Shown here: positions 1 through 8,457 of the stretch, one piece after another | Numbering within the stretch: position 1 is the first letter of the stretch | Layout: each line of letters begins with the position of its first letter | Source of the DNA: Bacteroidetes bacterium 46-16 | GTDB lineage: Bacteria; Bacteroidota; Bacteroidia; Chitinophagales; Chitinophagaceae | Direction: 5' to 3' | DNA length: 55,816 nucleotides | Assembly: GCA_001897835.1 (NCBI GenBank) | Contig: MKUN01000023.1 | Location: 34,901 to 90,716, forward strand | Notes under the pieces: generated by a model | What the model saw: the letters and a program-made list of their open reading frames with translations, nothing else | Databases searched by the model: none | Told to the model about the DNA's origin: nothing | Made by a program: the position numbers and the translations under genes

Positions 1-2115
1 GAAGTATTCCTGCCGGTACTGTCAGGCACCGCCACTACATTGATGCCTTTTATTCCCCTTGCCTTCTGGAAAGGAGTTATCGGCTCGTTCATGTTCTTCC
101 TCCCCATAACGCTTATCATTACACTCGTGGCCTCGCTTGTGGTCGCATACCTCATCAACCCTGTATTCGCGGTTAGCTTCATGAAGCCGGAAAAACCTTA
201 TGATAGCAAAGCCAAAAAACGTTTCACGAAACGCGACCGCGTATTACTGGTGATCTTCCTTGCGCTGGCCCTGCTTTGCGATATAGCCGGCTCATGGGCA
301 ATGGGCAACTTCATCATATTCATTTACCTCTTCATCCTGCTCGAGAAGTATGTGTTCGAAAAGTGGATACATAAGTTCCAGAACAAAACATGGCCTGCAT
401 TCCGCGAATGGTATACCAGGTGGCTGAAGCGCGCACTGGCAAGGCCGGGATTGGTGATGATCGTAACGGTTGTGTTGTTTGTGGTAGCTTTTGTTGGTTA
501 TGGATTGCGTAACCCGCCTTTCGTGTTCTTCCCGTCGGCCGACCCTAACTTTACTTATGTGTACCTTAATATGCCTGTAGGTACCGACCAGGCGCGCACC
601 AATGAGGTGTTGAAAGATATAGAAGCGAAGGTGAATAAGGCATTGGGTAATGACATAAAGCACAACAAGCTCAACCCGATCGTGAAATCGGTGATATCGA
701 ATGTAACGGTTGGGGCAGTGGATCCTACGTCAAACGAGATAGGTGATTTTCCGAACAAGGGTAAGATAACTGTGGCCTATGTGGAATATGCCGAGCGCAA
801 CGGTGAATCGACAGCGGACTACATGGAGAAGATACGCAAGGCTGTGAAGGGTGTACCCGGTGCCGTAGTTACTGTGGATAAGGAACAAGGCGGCCCGCCA
901 TTGCCTAAACCCATAGTAGTGGAGATAACCGGTGACGACCTGGATACACTTGTGGCTACTTCCGAAAATTTGAAACGTTTCCTTGATAAGAAACAGGTAC
1001 CCGGTGTGGAAGAACTCCGCAGCGATTTCCAGGCCGATAAACCTGAAATAGTTTTTGACCTCGACCGGGCAAGAATGAATTCTGAAGGTATATCTACCTA
1101 TACCATTGCAGCCAACCTGCGTACTGCGGTCTTCGGTAAGGAGATATCCCGCTTCCGCGATGCGAACGATGATTATCCTATTATGCTGCGCCTGGAGCAG
1201 CAGCAGCGCGGCGATATCGATGCGGTGCGCAACATGCCTATCGTGTATCGCGATATGGGCCTGGGAGGCATTATCAGGCAGGTGCCGGTGAGCTCCTTTG
1301 CCGATGTGCAATATGGTACTACCTATGGTGGTATCAAGCGCAAGGATGAGAAACGCATTATCTCACTTTCCTCGAACGTAATTACGGGATTTAACGATAA
1401 TGATGTGGTGGCCGCTGTGCAGAAGGCGGTAGACGAGTTCCATGCTCCATCGGGCATCAGCATCAAGATGAGCGGCCAGCAGGAAGACCAGAAAGAGACA
1501 GGCTCTTTCCTCTTAGGCGCCTTTGGCATCTCGATAGGCCTGATATTTATGATACTTGTATTGCAGTTCAATTCCCTGAGCCGCACGGTCATCATTATGA
1601 CAGAGGTGGTGTTCAGTCTCGTTGGTGTGTTCCTTGGCTATGCCATAGTAGGCAATACCTTCTCGATGGTAATGAGCGGTATCGGTATCGTGGCCCTTTG
1701 CGGTATAGTAGTGCGTAACGGTATACTGCTGGTGGAATTCATGGACCTGATGCTGAAAGAAGGTATGAGCGGGTACGATGCCATCGTGGAAGCAGGCCGC
1801 ACCCGTATGACGCCCGTGCTGCTTACGGCCACAGCCGCTATCCTCGGCCTGATACCTTTGGGCATCGGCCTGAACATAGATTTCTATGAACTGCTGCGCC
1901 ACTTTAACCCCCATATATTCTTTGGCGGCGACAGTGTGGCCTTCTGGGGGCCGCTGGCATGGACCATGATATATGGCCTTAGCTTCGCCACATTCCTTAC
2001 GCTTATCGTAGTGCCGGTTATGTGCCTGCTGAGCTTCAGGTTCAAAGACTGGGTGGCGAAGAAAAGGAATAAAATTAATGAGTCACTTAAAGAAGATGAT
2101 CCCATAGTAGAATAG
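1..2115 (+). CDS. RND-family efflux transporter permease, C-terminal part (5' end outside window)
   Basis: This is an inner-membrane proton-driven RND pump of the AcrB/HAE type. The reading frame is open from base 1, so the gene starts upstream; 704 residues are visible of what is usually about 1050-1200. Hydrophobic segments near the visible N-terminus are followed by a periplasmic porter domain (starting around FVFFPSADPNF) and then a C-terminal membrane bundle with segments such as GLIFMILVLQFNSL. The conserved helix reads GIVVRNGILLVEF; at the place where AcrB has the proton-relay lysine (family knowledge) an arginine appears. The protein ends in a short charged cytoplasmic tail. A strong hairpin follows directly. 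Adaptor and outer-membrane channel genes, if present, lie to the left. The substrate cannot be told from this sequence. Confidence 0.93.
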   Translation, partial: EVFLPVLSGTATTLMPFIPLAFWKGVIGSFMFFLPITLIITLVASLVVAYLINPVFAVSFMKPEKPYDSKAKKRFTKRDRVLLVIFLALALLCDIAGSWAMGNFIIFIYLFILLEKYVFEKWIHKFQNKTWPAFREWYTRWLKRALARPGLVMIVTVVLFVVAFVGYGLRNPPFVFFPSADPNFTYVYLNMPVGTDQARTNEVLKDIEAKVNKALGNDIKHNKLNPIVKSVISNVTVGAVDPTSNEIGDFPNKGKITVAYVEYAERNGESTADYMEKIRKAVKGVPGAVVTVDKEQGGPPLPKPIVVEITGDDLDTLVATSENLKRFLDKKQVPGVEELRSDFQADKPEIVFDLDRARMNSEGISTYTIAANLRTAVFGKEISRFRDANDDYPIMLRLEQQQRGDIDAVRNMPIVYRDMGLGGIIRQVPVSSFADVQYGTTYGGIKRKDEKRIISLSSNVITGFNDNDVVAAVQKAVDEFHAPSGISIKMSGQQEDQKETGSFLLGAFGISIGLIFMILVLQFNSLSRTVIIMTEVVFSLVGVFLGYAIVGNTFSMVMSGIGIVALCGIVVRNGILLVEFMDLMLKEGMSGYDAIVEAGRTRMTPVLLTATAAILGLIPLGIGLNIDFYELLRHFNPHIFFGGDSVAFWGPLAWTMIYGLSFATFLTLIVVPVMCLLSFRFKDWVAKKRNKINESLKEDDPIVE

Positions 2116-2157
2116 TTTTTAGATAGTGAGAAAGGTGTAAGACTAACAGAAGACAAA

Positions 2158-2190
2158 CGTCGCTTCATTTATGAAGCGGCGTTTTGGCTT
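2158..2190. terminator. Bidirectional hairpin terminator between RND gene and recJ
   Basis: An 11-bp stem (CGTCGCTTCAT / ATGAAGCGGCG, one G-T pair) with a 2-base loop is followed on the plus strand by TTTTGGCTTTTT. The last codons and stop of recJ lie inside the stem, so the element probably ends both convergent transcripts. Confidence 0.75.
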
Positions 2191-3896
2191 TTTGCAGGCC
2201 GTACATCAAGTACTTTTATCTGCAGCCTTGTATTGCCGTTGAACTCGTTCTCATCGACAGTATAAACAATATCGAATGGCCCCCGCGTGATGAGGGGATA
2301 TTTATGAGCGAGGTTAAAACCTATGCCGTCTATCACATCGCCATTTACCTGCGCTACCATGAATTTGAGGTGTACATCTTTCACTACTTTCGACATACCG
2401 CGGAAGTCGGTCACATTGCGGGTCATAAATACGGGACGCAGGTTATTGGGCCCAAAGGGCTCGAACTGCATCACTATGTTATAGAATGCCTGCTTTATAT
2501 CAGCGAAGTTGATCTCGGCATCTATCTCTATCTCCGGTATCAGCAATTCGGGACTGATGGTGCGGGCTACCACCTCCTCGAAACGGCTTGAAAATGCCGC
2601 TACATCTTCGGGCTTCAGGGTCATACCCGCGGCGTAGAAGTGGCCCCCATAATTCTCCAGCAGGTCGCGGCATTCATGTATGGCCTCGTAAATGTTGAAG
2701 CCGCTCACGGAGCGGGCAGAGCCGGTGGCTTTGCCATTGGCCTGCGTGAGTATGATGGTGGGCCGGTAATAATGATCGATCAGGCGGCTGGCCACTATGC
2801 CCACAACGCCCTTGTGCCAGTCTTCTTTGAACAGCACGGTCGATTTACGGGCTATCATCAGGTCGTCGCCCTGGATGAGCGAGAGGGCTTCTTCGGTAGT
2901 ATTCTTATCTACTTCTTTGCGGTCGCTGTTATCAGACTGCAGCACGGCGGCCAAGGCCATTATCTTGTCCGGGTCGCGCTCTATGAACAGATCAACTGCT
3001 TTACGGGCATCGTCCATGCGGCCAGCCGCGTTCACGCGCGGACCTATCACGAATACGAGGTCGGATATGGTCATCTTCTTTTGTATGCCCGATATCTCCT
3101 TCAGCGTGGCGATGGATAAGGATGGATCGGTGTTGGCTTTCTGCAAGCCATAATAAGCCAGTATCCTGTTCTCGCCATCCAGCGGCACAATATCTGCTGC
3201 TATGCTGGTGGCCACGAGGTCGAGGTATTCATAGGCCTCTTCTTCCGGCAGGCCCCATTGCTTAGCCAGCGCCTGCACCAGCTTGAAGCCGATACCGCAG
3301 CCGCTCAGTTCTTTATAAGGGTAATTACATCCTTCCTGTTTCGGGTTCAGTATGGCATAGGCCGGGGGCACATTGGCATCGGGCAGGTGATGATCGCACA
3401 CGATCACATCTATACCCAGCGACTGGGCATAAGCGATCAGCTCGGCCGATTTGATACCGCAATCGAGCGTGATGAGTACGGTATAACCATTGTCATGTGC
3501 ATAATCTATGCCCTGTTTGGATACACCATAGCCTTCTTTATAACGGTGCGGTATATAGTAGCTTAATTCGCCATCATAATGCTTACGGAGGAAAGAATAT
3601 ACTACTGCCACCGAGGTAGTGCCATCCACATCATAATCGCCATATACCATAATGCGCTCGTGCCACTCTATCGCTTCTGTAATGCGCTGTACGGCTCTAT
3701 CCATTCCTTTCATCAGGAAGGGGTCATGCAGTTGTTTTAATTCGGGGCGGAAAAAATCTTTAGCGGTATCAAAGCCGGTAATGCCGCGCACGGTAAGTAA
3801 CCTGCATATGGCGGGGTGCACTTTGAGCGCTTCGTAAAGAGCTTCTGTTATATTATCGTCGGCCGGCTTTAAGGTCCAGCGTTTATCAGGCCTCAT
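2169..3896 (-). CDS. recJ: Single-stranded-DNA-specific exonuclease RecJ
   Basis: RecJ degrades single-stranded DNA 5' to 3' in recombinational and mismatch repair. From the ATG at 3896 the protein has 575 residues, close to the usual length. Visible DHH phosphoesterase motifs are DYDVDG at 87-92, LDCG near 144-147, and DHH at 168-170, all metal-binding. A further conserved block GPRVNAAGRMDDA follows, and the DHHA1 motif GGHFYAAGMTL lies in the C-terminal half, followed by an OB-fold-like tail. The frame is open further upstream to 3935, but the ATG at 3896 fits the family and overlaps the kmo stop by 11 bp, so the two genes are probably cotranscribed and translationally coupled. Confidence 0.96.
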   Translation of the reverse strand: MRPDKRWTLKPADDNITEALYEALKVHPAICRLLTVRGITGFDTAKDFFRPELKQLHDPFLMKGMDRAVQRITEAIEWHERIMVYGDYDVDGTTSVAVVYSFLRKHYDGELSYYIPHRYKEGYGVSKQGIDYAHDNGYTVLITLDCGIKSAELIAYAQSLGIDVIVCDHHLPDANVPPAYAILNPKQEGCNYPYKELSGCGIGFKLVQALAKQWGLPEEEAYEYLDLVATSIAADIVPLDGENRILAYYGLQKANTDPSLSIATLKEISGIQKKMTISDLVFVIGPRVNAAGRMDDARKAVDLFIERDPDKIMALAAVLQSDNSDRKEVDKNTTEEALSLIQGDDLMIARKSTVLFKEDWHKGVVGIVASRLIDHYYRPTIILTQANGKATGSARSVSGFNIYEAIHECRDLLENYGGHFYAAGMTLKPEDVAAFSSRFEEVVARTISPELLIPEIEIDAEINFADIKQAFYNIVMQFEPFGPNNLRPVFMTRNVTDFRGMSKVVKDVHLKFMVAQVNGDVIDGIGFNLAHKYPLITRGPFDIVYTVDENEFNGNTRLQIKVLDVRPAKSQNAAS

Positions 3897-5265
3897 TTTC
3901 AAATTCCAATTGTTGTACCGCCTTATGGTACTCATTCATCCACTGATCGAGCTTGCCGGTATAGCCTGCATCATCCGCATTTGCGAAAAAGTCGCCATCA
4001 GTCATGATCTGCCCAAGCAAACGGTCCTGCGCCTCGATGCAGCGCAGTGCAGTATTATAGGGTATATGGCTGAAGGAGACCATTTCATATACCGAAATGA
4101 ACTGCTCCGGGTAACGCCTTCCTAATTCCTTCTCTATCTTCTTACGTTGCAGGAAGGCCGGGTCGGCTACCTTATCGCGCATCTCTACAAAGTTAAGCAA
4201 TGCAAGCCGGGCTACCGCATCGCCATTGGGTTTCCTGCTTTCGTCATATTTCTCGAGTATCGTGGCCCAGTCATCGCCGTATGTATCCATAAGGCCTGCG
4301 AGTATGCTGCAATCCTCGAAGCCCGCATTCATACCCTGGCCGTAGAAAGGCACTATGGCATGGGCAGCATCGCCAATGAGGGCACTCTTGTCCTGGTAAT
4401 GCCAGGGCTGTATATAGGTGGTGATCAGCGATGAAGTGGGGTTCTCAAAGAAATCTTCAAGCAATGTGGGCATCAGCGGCATGGCATCGGGGAACTGTTC
4501 CCTGAAAAATGCGGTTACCTCTTCTTTAGTTCCCAGCTTATCGAATGAGGGTGTGCCGTGGAAAGGGAGGAATAGGGTGCAGGTAAAAGTGCCGTCGGTA
4601 TTGGGCAGTGCGATAAGCATGAAGTTCTTACGGGGCCATATGTGCAGTGCATTCTTCTCCATCTGCATCGTGCCATCGGCCAGTGGTGGTATGCTCAGCT
4701 CTTTGTAACCATGCTCCAGGTAATTCTGTGCTGCATTCACCCTATCCATATGCACATAGCTGTTGCGGAGGGCCGAGAAAGCGCCATCGGCACCAAAGAG
4801 GAGATCGGCCTGCACGCTTGTTTCCGTTCCATCGGGCTGCTGCAGGAAGAGGGTATTCGTGCTCACGTCGACGCGGCTGCAGCGCTGGTCGAAGTGTATG
4901 GTCACGCCATTTTGCTCGGCCAGGGTCATGAGCTTTTTGTTCAGCTCGCCGCGGCTTACGGAGTATATTGCTTCATTGTTCCTGCCATATTGCTGGAAGG
5001 CGGCTGTACCGTCGGGCTGGTGCAGGTAGCGGCCATACATGGGTATGGCAAGGGCTTCCATATCCTGCCGGAGGCCTGCGAGGTCGAGGGCACGCCAGCC
5101 GCGGGCACTCATGGCCAGGTTGATGGAGCGGCCTGCGCCTATGGCGGCCCTGCGCATATCGGGGCGGCGCTCATATACCGTGACCTCGTGACCACGCTTG
5201 CGCAAGATGATCGCCAGCAGGGAACCTACCAACCCTGCACCTAATATAGTAACCGAACGAGCCAT
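3886..5265 (-). CDS. kmo: Kynurenine 3-monooxygenase (FAD-dependent)
   Basis: This flavoprotein hydroxylates L-kynurenine to 3-hydroxykynurenine with NADPH and O2, a step of tryptophan degradation and of the kynurenine route to NAD. The 459-residue product starts with the dinucleotide-binding GAGLVG at 9-14 and an acidic end of the second strand (YERRPD). The KMO-type GRSINLAMSARG block follows at about 45-56, LFGADGAFSALR near 156-167, and the FAD-binding GDAAHAIVPFYGQGMNAGFE near 298-317. No other kynurenine pathway gene is in the window. The gene is first in a unit with recJ, with which it overlaps. Confidence 0.95.
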   Translation of the reverse strand: MARSVTILGAGLVGSLLAIILRKRGHEVTVYERRPDMRRAAIGAGRSINLAMSARGWRALDLAGLRQDMEALAIPMYGRYLHQPDGTAAFQQYGRNNEAIYSVSRGELNKKLMTLAEQNGVTIHFDQRCSRVDVSTNTLFLQQPDGTETSVQADLLFGADGAFSALRNSYVHMDRVNAAQNYLEHGYKELSIPPLADGTMQMEKNALHIWPRKNFMLIALPNTDGTFTCTLFLPFHGTPSFDKLGTKEEVTAFFREQFPDAMPLMPTLLEDFFENPTSSLITTYIQPWHYQDKSALIGDAAHAIVPFYGQGMNAGFEDCSILAGLMDTYGDDWATILEKYDESRKPNGDAVARLALLNFVEMRDKVADPAFLQRKKIEKELGRRYPEQFISVYEMVSFSHIPYNTALRCIEAQDRLLGQIMTDGDFFANADDAGYTGKLDQWMNEYHKAVQQLEFENEA

Positions 5266-5469
5266 ATGTTTTTTCTATTTTTGGCAAAATAATAAAGTTT
5301 GCACCGAGATTTTCATGATCGCAGTCAGATGATATGGATTTTTATATAGGTCATTTATTAGTGCCTGAGCGGGTTATTTCCGGTTTGGGGGCCCCGGCAT
5401 TATTTCCTGTTTTTTTGATGCGACCAGGCGAAAGCCTTGCGGGAAGCGTCACAGAGAAAAAATAGTTAT

Positions 5470-5617
5470 TTCCGGTCATGACTTGTTTGTCTTTTCAATT
5501 GTGACCGGGAAAAGGTTCCGGTCATGACTTGTTTGTCTTTTCAATTGTGACCGGGAAAAGGTTCCGGTCGTGACTTGTTTGTCTTTTCAATTGTGACCGG
5601 GAAAAAGTTCCGGTCAT
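5470..5617. repeat. 46-bp tandem direct repeat, three copies plus a partial fourth
   Basis: Copies span 5470-5515, 5516-5561 and 5562-5607, and a partial fourth begins at 5608. Copies 1 and 2 are identical; copy 3 differs by an A-to-G change (GGTCGTGAC) and by one base near its end. Each unit starts TTCCGGTCATGAC and ends GTGACCGGGAAAAGG, so its ends are near-inverted copies (TTCCGGTCA / TGACCGGGAA) and each unit could fold into a hairpin. There are no spacers, so it is not a CRISPR. Confidence 0.93.
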
Positions 5618-5711
5618 TGCTGCTTTGCAGGAAATAATGCACGTTGTGGCGGGAGCTGGTGTGCTATGGTTTGAAGCTATTGTCATTATGATACAAGGTT
5701 TTAGTTATGCT

Positions 5712-5980
5712 CAAGAATACGAAACGGAGGGGGCGGATATCCACATTTGGGGGCTGATGGAGTGGCAGGTCTATCCCATTTTCACAAAAAATATTTTATC
5801 ACACATTTTTATTGGTTATCAATCGTTTAGGTTCTAAAATATATCACAAAAATATCACAGTTCTTACCCATTTTCGCCGCTTTTGTACCATCGCGTTCAC
5901 TAAAGTTTCGGTGGACAAGGCAAGATACGAAATGGAGGGAGGGGGTTCCAAATAAGGATATCCACATTTTTTGGGGTTGA
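5712..5980. repeat. Two diverged copies of a longer repeat unit
   Basis: Copy 1 (about 5712-5757) and copy 2 (about 5921-5980) share, in order, CAAGA(A)TACGAAA, GGAGGG and GGATATCCACATTT followed by a G-rich stretch. Copy 2 carries extra bases in the middle. The shared core contains the palindrome GGATATCC. Confidence 0.6.
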
Positions 5981-6061
5981 CCGGTGCGAGAAGAGGCACA
6001 AGAAGGCTGGGGCTGCAAAGGGCTTGGCGGCATTCTTGCGCCAACGGGGGTGAGTTGGGAT

Positions 6062-6109
6062 ATGGCAGTTGCAAACTGCCATTATTTATAACCACAAGTC
6101 ACAGACTTG
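6062..6109. repeat. Twin-hairpin, REP-like palindromic element
   Basis: The first hairpin is ATGGCAGTT, loop GCA, AACTGCCAT (6062-6082). The second is CAAGTC, loop ACA, GACTTG (6095-6109). Twelve A/T-rich bases separate them. Paired hairpins in intergenic DNA are typical of REP/BIME elements mobilised by RAYT transposases; no such transposase is in the window. Confidence 0.55.
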
Positions 6110-6219
6110 CGGGAGCGTGGGGAGAAAATATGATTCTCAATCTTTTTTCACCGTGGTGGTGTTTCTGACTAACAACGGCGCAAATTGGGTTGGGGGGAGT
6201 AAGTAATATCTCAAACTGA

Positions 6220-7539
6220 TCAAGAAGGCTCCTCGCTTTCACCTTTGACATTCATTGACCTTATTTCTTCAATAATTTCAGCAAGTCGTTTGGGCTTTGT
6301 TTCAACGTAAATAAACTCCTCTTCAAAAACCTCCTTAAACGCATTCTTAAACTCAGTACTTTGCCTAAACTTTTTAAAGAGTGGCCACTGTCTATACGCA
6401 TCCTTAGTAACATGTGAATGATTTGCACCAATCATTTTCATTAGGTTTGAAGCCAAATCATAATCAGAATTTAATACTGAAATTGCTAATTTAAATTTAT
6501 CACTTGCTGCTGACCAGTCCTTATTTGAGATAACTTTTTCACAATCTTCTTTTTTGTCTTTAAGATGAAATGCTAAAGCTTTATTAATAGTAAATATGTA
6601 TTCCGTCTCTTGGTCGCAATGCTTCTTCAAGATATCAGTTGCAAATGTGAGTAAATTTAATGCTAAATTATATTTCCCCTTAGATAATAGCATAAAACAA
6701 ACATTATTTAAGTGTTCATCTGCATCTTCAATTTGTTCCGGCAAGAGTTTTCGCCATAGGACATGTCCCAATTTCACTCCAATTTCAAATAAAATAGAGT
6801 AACAACCAAAAAGATAGGAGGCTTTAACGTGCAATCTATCACCAACCTTAATCTTTTCTATACCATTAATTTCATGTTCCGTACATGTGTCAATATATTG
6901 CCTAGAAACAATTCCATTACAATGAACAAACAAATTTCTTCTTTCCGTAATTTCAATGAATTTCTTAAAACTAGGTAAGTTCTCCCTAAGTTTTATGCCG
7001 ACCTTGTTTTCAATCCATCTAAATTGTTTGAAATGACTATCTCGGAGCACTGCCTCAACCTCTTTGTCAATAATAAATTCTTTAGCTTCGTTAATATCTT
7101 TAAATTCTAGGAGTTCTGAAAAAAGAATATTACGTTCTGACGAATTCAGAATTTGAGGTTTAGCAAGAAAAATCGTCCTTATTAATCTCCCTAAATAGGC
7201 ATCATATTGGCTCACAAAAGAAACAGCAAAATTTATTGGTAAAAAATGGTTCGCAATTTTAGTTGCTTCGACATTTTCATTCAATTCAATAAAATCTTTA
7301 AATGCATCCTCTGGTATCAATAAATTTTTTCTATCCTCTACAATTTCTTCCTTCACATTATTGTCTTTTATGAATTTTTCGATATCTTTTTTCTCTTGTT
7401 GAATTTTACTTAAAATAAGTTCCATAATTAATGGAACCATACCATTTAATGAATCAAGATGTTTGATATAACGGGTGATTTCAGCACCAAATGAGGGGTT
7501 ATCTTTTTTTTCCCTTACAGAATTTGTAGCCTCGTTCAT
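6220..7539 (-). CDS. Hypothetical protein with HEPN-type R-x4-H motif (putative RNase, possible defence role)
   Basis: This 439-residue protein is not one I can name. Around residues 199-213 it reads ERRNLFVHCNGIVSR; Arg201 and His206 form the R-x4-H signature of HEPN domains, many of which are RNases in toxin and anti-phage systems. The context RRNLFVH(x)NGIV is the common form in helical HEPN proteins. The N-terminal half is helical with charged segments, and the C-terminal half (about 270-400) looks like helical repeats. No signal peptide or membrane segment is visible, so it should be cytoplasmic. The gene is clearly richer in A/T than its neighbours and sits alone between repeat-rich non-coding stretches, suggesting transfer. 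No antitoxin or partner gene is recognisable next to it. The HEPN call rests on one short motif. Confidence 0.6.
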   Translation of the reverse strand: MNEATNSVREKKDNPSFGAEITRYIKHLDSLNGMVPLIMELILSKIQQEKKDIEKFIKDNNVKEEIVEDRKNLLIPEDAFKDFIELNENVEATKIANHFLPINFAVSFVSQYDAYLGRLIRTIFLAKPQILNSSERNILFSELLEFKDINEAKEFIIDKEVEAVLRDSHFKQFRWIENKVGIKLRENLPSFKKFIEITERRNLFVHCNGIVSRQYIDTCTEHEINGIEKIKVGDRLHVKASYLFGCYSILFEIGVKLGHVLWRKLLPEQIEDADEHLNNVCFMLLSKGKYNLALNLLTFATDILKKHCDQETEYIFTINKALAFHLKDKKEDCEKVISNKDWSAASDKFKLAISVLNSDYDLASNLMKMIGANHSHVTKDAYRQWPLFKKFRQSTEFKNAFKEVFEEEFIYVETKPKRLAEIIEEIRSMNVKGESEEPS

Positions 7540-7734
7540 ACAACAATTTTATTTAGTCACTTTTTTAACACCATAAAAAATACGATTTCGCCATAGGTGA
7601 ACGGCTTCATATGTAATAGCATTTGGTAGCTGCAAAATACGGCATGCGGGAGGTGTGGAAAAGGGCGAAAACACCCAATTTTTACCCTTAACGAGCCTGA
7701 CCGCTTGAAGCGGTAATGATGCTATGAGGTATTT

Positions 7735-7742
7735 TAACTTTG
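7735..7742 (+). promoter_or_regulatory. TAACTTTG box (Bacteroidota -7 element) upstream of tag
   Basis: The sequence matches TAnnTTTG exactly. It lies four bases before an ATG (7747) that opens a 20-codon frame, the same spacing seen at three annotated genes in the window. No convincing -33 TTTG was found at 19-21 bases upstream. Confidence 0.5.
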
Positions 7743-7746
7743 CAGG

Positions 7747-7809
7747 ATGGATGGGGTGTTTGCCCAGCGCGAGCCATTGAGTCCTTTTGCAAAGAGACTC
7801 AATGGGTAA
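7747..7809 (+). CDS. Possible 20-residue leader peptide upstream of tag
   Basis: The frame reads MDGVFAQREPLSPFAKRLNG and stops at 7807-7809. It is in the same frame as tag and starts four bases after a TAACTTTG box. The second half of the ORF coincides with the 7774-7805 hairpin, so ribosomes reading it would open the stem. Coding is inferred only from the promoter spacing; the ORF is short enough to arise by chance. Confidence 0.25.
   Translation: MDGVFAQREPLSPFAKRLNG
7774..7805 (+). repeat. Perfect 10-bp inverted repeat in the tag leader region
   Basis: CCATTGAGTC and GACTCAATGG flank a 12-base loop. No T-run follows on either strand, so it is not a typical terminator; it may act as an mRNA structure. 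Confidence 0.6.
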
Positions 7810-7911
7810 AACAAAAAAATGTGGATAAATGTATATGGCGCTGAGATGGTACATAGGAGCCGGGAAGGAGAAAAGGGATATTTTTATACCGTAAAAAAAA
7901 GCAAGCATCCT

Positions 7912-8457
7912 ATGTCGTACTGCAGGGCAATAGCAAGCATGGAGGGGGAACGGAAGGCCCTGCACAAGGCCTATCACGATAAGCTATACGGTTTCCCGAT
8001 AGGGGATGATAATGAATTGTTCTGCCGGCTGGTGCTGGAGATCAACCAGGCAGGGCTTAGCTGGGAGACCATACTGAAAAAAGAAAGCACATTCCGGAAG
8101 GCTTACCACAACTTCAACATCAAAAAGGTGGCTTCCTATACGGATAGGGACCGGGAGCGGCTGATGAATGATGCGGGCATTATACGCAACAGGCTGAAGA
8201 TAAATGCAGCTATAGAGAACGCGAAGACCATAGCCCAGTTGCAAAAAGAACATGGGTCTTTCGCTGAATGGCTGGCAATGCAGCATCCCAAAAGCAAGGA
8301 GGAATGGACAAAGCTGTTCAAGAAGACCTTTCGTTTTACGGGTGGTGAGATCGTGAACGAGTTCCTGATGAGTGCGGGCTACCTGCCGGGGGCGCATAGC
8401 GAGGACTGCCCGGTATATAAAAAGGTGCTTAAGGCTAAGCCTATGTGGCGGGAATGA
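7912..8457 (+). CDS. tag: DNA-3-methyladenine glycosylase I
   Basis: Tag removes 3-methyladenine from alkylated DNA at the start of base excision repair. I chose the ATG at 7912 because family members begin MSYC and the zinc-binding cysteine is residue 4; the frame continues upstream to an ATG at 7819 that would add 31 residues unlike the family. The protein has 181 residues. Visible blocks are YGFPIGDDNELFCRLVLEIN and QAGLSWETILKK (substrate pocket), and the C-terminal HSEDCPVY with the His and Cys of the zinc snap. It stands alone between an accessory stretch and a convergent OmpA-family gene. Confidence 0.94.
   Translation: MSYCRAIASMEGERKALHKAYHDKLYGFPIGDDNELFCRLVLEINQAGLSWETILKKESTFRKAYHNFNIKKVASYTDRDRERLMNDAGIIRNRLKINAAIENAKTIAQLQKEHGSFAEWLAMQHPKSKEEWTKLFKKTFRFTGGEIVNEFLMSAGYLPGAHSEDCPVYKKVLKAKPMWRE

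Larger units (their letters stand above)
5266..6219. other. Intergenic region of about 950 bp without a supportable gene
   Basis: Short open frames exist on both strands (for example 5625-5837 plus and 5827-6095 minus), but none shows a recognisable protein, and G-rich and A/T-rich patches alternate. What is visible is repeats: a 46-bp tandem array at 5470-5617, two diverged copies of a longer unit near 5712 and 5921, and a pair of hairpins at 6062-6109. I read it as non-coding repeat territory next to a horizontally acquired-looking gene. Confidence 0.6.
7540..7911. other. Intergenic region upstream of tag
   Basis: About 370 bp. It contains an exact TAACTTTG promoter-like box, a possible 20-codon ORF and a 10-bp hairpin, listed separately. 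An open minus-strand frame at 7549-7977 runs antisense into tag and has no recognisable content, so I do not call it. Confidence 0.55.

Noticed and set aside
4642-5244. 200-codon plus-strand frame inside kmo
   Set aside because: It is the antisense shadow of a clear FAD monooxygenase gene and its translation is low-complexity Ala/Gly/His.
5470-5617. Direct repeats considered as a CRISPR array
   Set aside because: Units abut with no unique spacers and no cas genes are present.
5625-5837. 70-codon plus-strand frame in the kmo/HEPN gap
   Set aside because: It overlaps repeat copies and has no recognisable protein feature.
7774-7805. Hairpin as a Rho-independent terminator
   Set aside because: No T-run follows the stem on either strand.
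7549-7977. Minus-strand open frame of 142 codons
   Set aside because: It runs antisense into tag, has no signal or known motif, and reads through the hairpin and promoter box.
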